In this document: positions 62,640 to 64,000 of the stretch, piece after piece | Numbering within the stretch: position 1 is the stretch's first letter | How the letters are laid out: every line of letters begins with the position of its first letter | The notes under the pieces: generated by a model | The model's input: only the letters and a program-made list of their open reading frames with translations | Told to the model about the DNA's origin: nothing | Databases searched by the model: none | Made by a program: the position numbers and the translations under genes | From: Thiomicrorhabdus sp033238645 | GTDB lineage: Bacteria > Pseudomonadota > Gammaproteobacteria > Thiomicrospirales > Thiomicrospiraceae | Length of the DNA stretch: 64,000 nt | Direction: 5' to 3' | Assembly: GCA_033238645.1 (NCBI GenBank) | Contig: BQXR01000002.1 | Location: 124,001-188,000 of the forward strand

Positions 62640-63514
62640 AAGGTGATACTCAAGTAGTTACAGTGATCGTGATGTTTTTCTTAGGAGCTATTCTTATGAA
62701 GTTTGCAGAAGAAATTCCTGTGTGGCCTTTTGCCTCTTTGCTAGCGACAGGTTTTACAACCTTGGTAGGGGCTCTTGGAGGTGCTTATATAGCGTATAAA
62801 ATTCAACATAACGAAGCAGAAGAAGAACGTAAATACCAAGAAAGGATTTCGACTACAGAACTCAATAATAAGAATATTGTTTCTGGAAAGTTGGCGGTGA
62901 TTAAGCTTAGCCGTAATTATGATAGATTTAATAATATTCATAACATGCTACTTAAAAATAATAAAGAAGGTTGCAAAGATGTCTGTTGTGATAAGGATAT
63001 CGAGATAACGTTTAATTGTTTATTTGGTATAGATCCTATTGGAAGTGTAGTAGATGATATTAAATTGGATATAGATTCTCTTTCTTTTTTATTATCGTCA
63101 AAGGATTCAAAGGATTCAAAGGATTCAAAGGATTCAAAGGATTCAAAGGTTGTAGATGATGTTTTGAGGGTTGGGCAGGCGGTGTTAAGTGCAGTTAATG
63201 CAGTAAATAGAAAATCAGATTTTCATTATCACGAGGTTAATAATGCACTGGCGGCAGTGGCAAAAGAAAAGAGTATACCGTTAGAGAATATTGACCCTAA
63301 AGATATTGAAGAGTCCTTGGAAAAAAAGCTAAAAGATACATGGAGTTCATTAACAATTAATGCGCTTAAAAGCATTGATAAGGCAGCTAAGGATTCACTT
63401 TCTTTAAAGTACAAACTCTATGCAGAACTTCATGAGCTTTATCCTAAAGATTTCAGAAATTTAAAAATTATAAGTATTGTGAGAAATCGTTATGAATATA
63501 CCGATAAAAAATAA
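62636..63514 (+). CDS. Membrane-anchored protein with Ser-Lys-Asp repeats, function unknown
   Basis: 292 residues. Two membrane helices (about residues 8-22 and 33-54) are followed by a long, charged, mostly helical cytoplasmic region (NEAEEERKYQERI looks like a coiled coil). Near residue 155 there are five SKD repeats from a 9-base tandem repeat (63098-63151). No family recognised. It overlaps yigZ by four bases, but its lower GC and AT-rich codons differ from yigZ, suggesting a later arrival. Confidence 0.7.
   Translation: MKGDTQVVTVIVMFFLGAILMKFAEEIPVWPFASLLATGFTTLVGALGGAYIAYKIQHNEAEEERKYQERISTTELNNKNIVSGKLAVIKLSRNYDRFNNIHNMLLKNNKEGCKDVCCDKDIEITFNCLFGIDPIGSVVDDIKLDIDSLSFLLSSKDSKDSKDSKDSKDSKVVDDVLRVGQAVLSAVNAVNRKSDFHYHEVNNALAAVAKEKSIPLENIDPKDIEESLEKKLKDTWSSLTINALKSIDKAAKDSLSLKYKLYAELHELYPKDFRNLKIISIVRNRYEYTDKK
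63098..63151 (+). repeat. 9-base tandem repeat (TCAAAGGAT) x6
   Basis: Five perfect copies and a sixth ending GTT. Each unit encodes Ser-Lys-Asp, so changes in copy number keep the reading frame. Confidence 0.95.
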
Positions 63515-63520
63515 TTTTTT

Positions 63521-63560
63521 GACTCGTTCCCACGTTGTACGTGGGAATGCATACCAGATT
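63521..63560. repeat. REP-like hairpin element
   Basis: TTCCCACG (63527-63534) and CGTGGGAA (63540-63547) form a perfect hairpin within GACTCG...GAATGCATACCAG. Very similar CGTTCCCACG...CGTGGGAATGC elements occur between genes in many proteobacteria. Confidence 0.7.
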
Positions 63561-63599
63561 AGAACCTTAAAAGTTATTTCTGATAGGAGTTGAGAGGCC

Positions 63600-63830
63600 T
63601 TTCCAAGTCTACTTATTCTTCTTCAATTCCATCTAATGGCCTCACGTGACTTTTTATCACTGCATAAAAAGTAACCAAAAAGGCAGCCCTTCTGACGTAA
63701 GCGATTTCCCTAAACTCGATTGCTAACATTTTTCAACTCGCTGCGCTCGGACAGTAAAAATGTTTTAACGCCCTCTTCGTTAAGTGAAAGTGCGCTTTCT
63801 TTCAGGAGGGACCATTGGCACTTTGCCTTG
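63600..63830. other. Non-coding repeat-like region
   Basis: No gene is visible in this stretch. It holds AAAAAGTAACCAAAAAGG (around 63666-63683) and an inverted repeat AACATTTTT (63725-63733) with AAAAATGTT (63756-63764). The latter encloses CTCGCTGCGCTCGG, a composition I associate with intergenic elements shared among proteobacterial genomes. Confidence 0.5.
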
Positions 63831-63850
63831 ATATACGATCTAGCTTAAAG

Positions 63851-63878
63851 CCTATCTACCCCCCCCCTGCTTAAAATA
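63851..63878 (-). repeat. G-tract motif copy 17
   Basis: On the minus strand the core TTTTAAGCAGGGGGGGGGTA, with nine G. It lies in the non-coding 3' part of the window; the bases after it to 64000 hold no gene I can support. Confidence 0.7.
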
Positions 63879-64000
63879 TAGAATATAAAAATACAGCACT
63901 ATTTTTATATCGTATTCCGTACGAAAGCATCCACAAACACCCCTTTACCCTTAGAAAGAAAGAGAGCAATTCCCTTAGCGAAATGAACGGTTAAAAATTT

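Noticed and set aside
1903..63878. G-tract motif as a KOPS-like, replichore-polarised sequence
   Set aside because: Left of oriC, about ten copies have G on the + strand and three on the minus strand, which is opposite to the polarity expected for FtsK-orienting sequences, and the few copies on the right are mixed.
1903..63878. G-tract motif as a CRISPR array or tandem repeat
   Set aside because: Copies are kilobases apart with no regular spacing and no cas genes are present.

Overview
This window reads as a chromosomal segment around the replication origin of a low-GC, Gram-negative, probably chemolithoautotrophic gammaproteobacterium. The protein sequences and gene neighbourhood resemble the sulfur oxidisers of the Thiomicrospira / Thiomicrorhabdus / Hydrogenovibrio group. 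The evidence is a Calvin-cycle phosphoribulokinase, a system II (ResB/CcsA) cytochrome c maturation pair, an Mrp-type Na+/H+ antiporter, and gammaproteobacterial versions of hemF, rluF, hslR, mlaA, DUF3015/DUF4105 and the dnaA region. The genus is an inference; no rRNA gene is present.

Layout. 1-1.9 kb: end of an mrpDEFG antiporter operon. 1.9-7 kb: mlaA-like gene, OxyR-like regulator, an intergenic cluster of DnaA boxes, nitroreductase, small conserved protein, acetolactate synthase large subunit. 7-11 kb: resB-ccsA-dsbA operon for periplasmic thiol and cytochrome c biogenesis. 11-20.3 kb: engB, a dicarboxylate/glutamate symporter, cysK, a decayed yefM-yoeB toxin-antitoxin locus, recQ and polA. 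20.4-27.5 kb: thrB, DUF302 gene, a shortened VIT-family gene, a TonB receptor with a PepSY-type membrane partner, rluF. 27.7-34 kb: DUF3015/DUF4105 pair, tsaC, M48 protease, duplicated-domain lipoprotein, Bax-like hydrolase, small Rossmann protein. 34-38.6 kb: gene remnants, then a MASE3-PAS-GGDEF-EAL protein with a PilZ gene facing it. 38.7-43.2 kb: RND exporter, LolA-like protein and barrel cluster. 43.3-47.4 kb: LysR regulator, hemF, hslR, barrel protein, prk. 47.5-57.1 kb: gyrB, recF, dnaN, dnaA and oriC, with a DUF4870 gene and a cation diffusion facilitator inserted. 57.4-62.6 kb: rpmH, rnpA, yidC, mnmE, yigZ. 62.6-64 kb: a repeat-bearing membrane protein and non-coding repeats.

Most genes are ordinary housekeeping genes. 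The most unusual signal is a dispersed motif, roughly TATTTYRAGCAGGGGGGGTA, found about 17 times on both strands. It is mostly intergenic but also lies inside coding sequences. Several intergenic copies sit beside GGGTA/TACCC hairpins. Other points are a pair of 159-bp inverted-repeat elements (one occupying the place where yidD is normally found), a DnaA-box cluster about 52 kb from oriC, an orphan YefM antitoxin with its operator retained and a broken yoeB, an LRAT-like gene remnant, an OxyR-like protein without the second redox cysteine, and a VIT transporter lacking its last helices. No CRISPR array, prophage, rRNA, tRNA or complete insertion sequence was seen.
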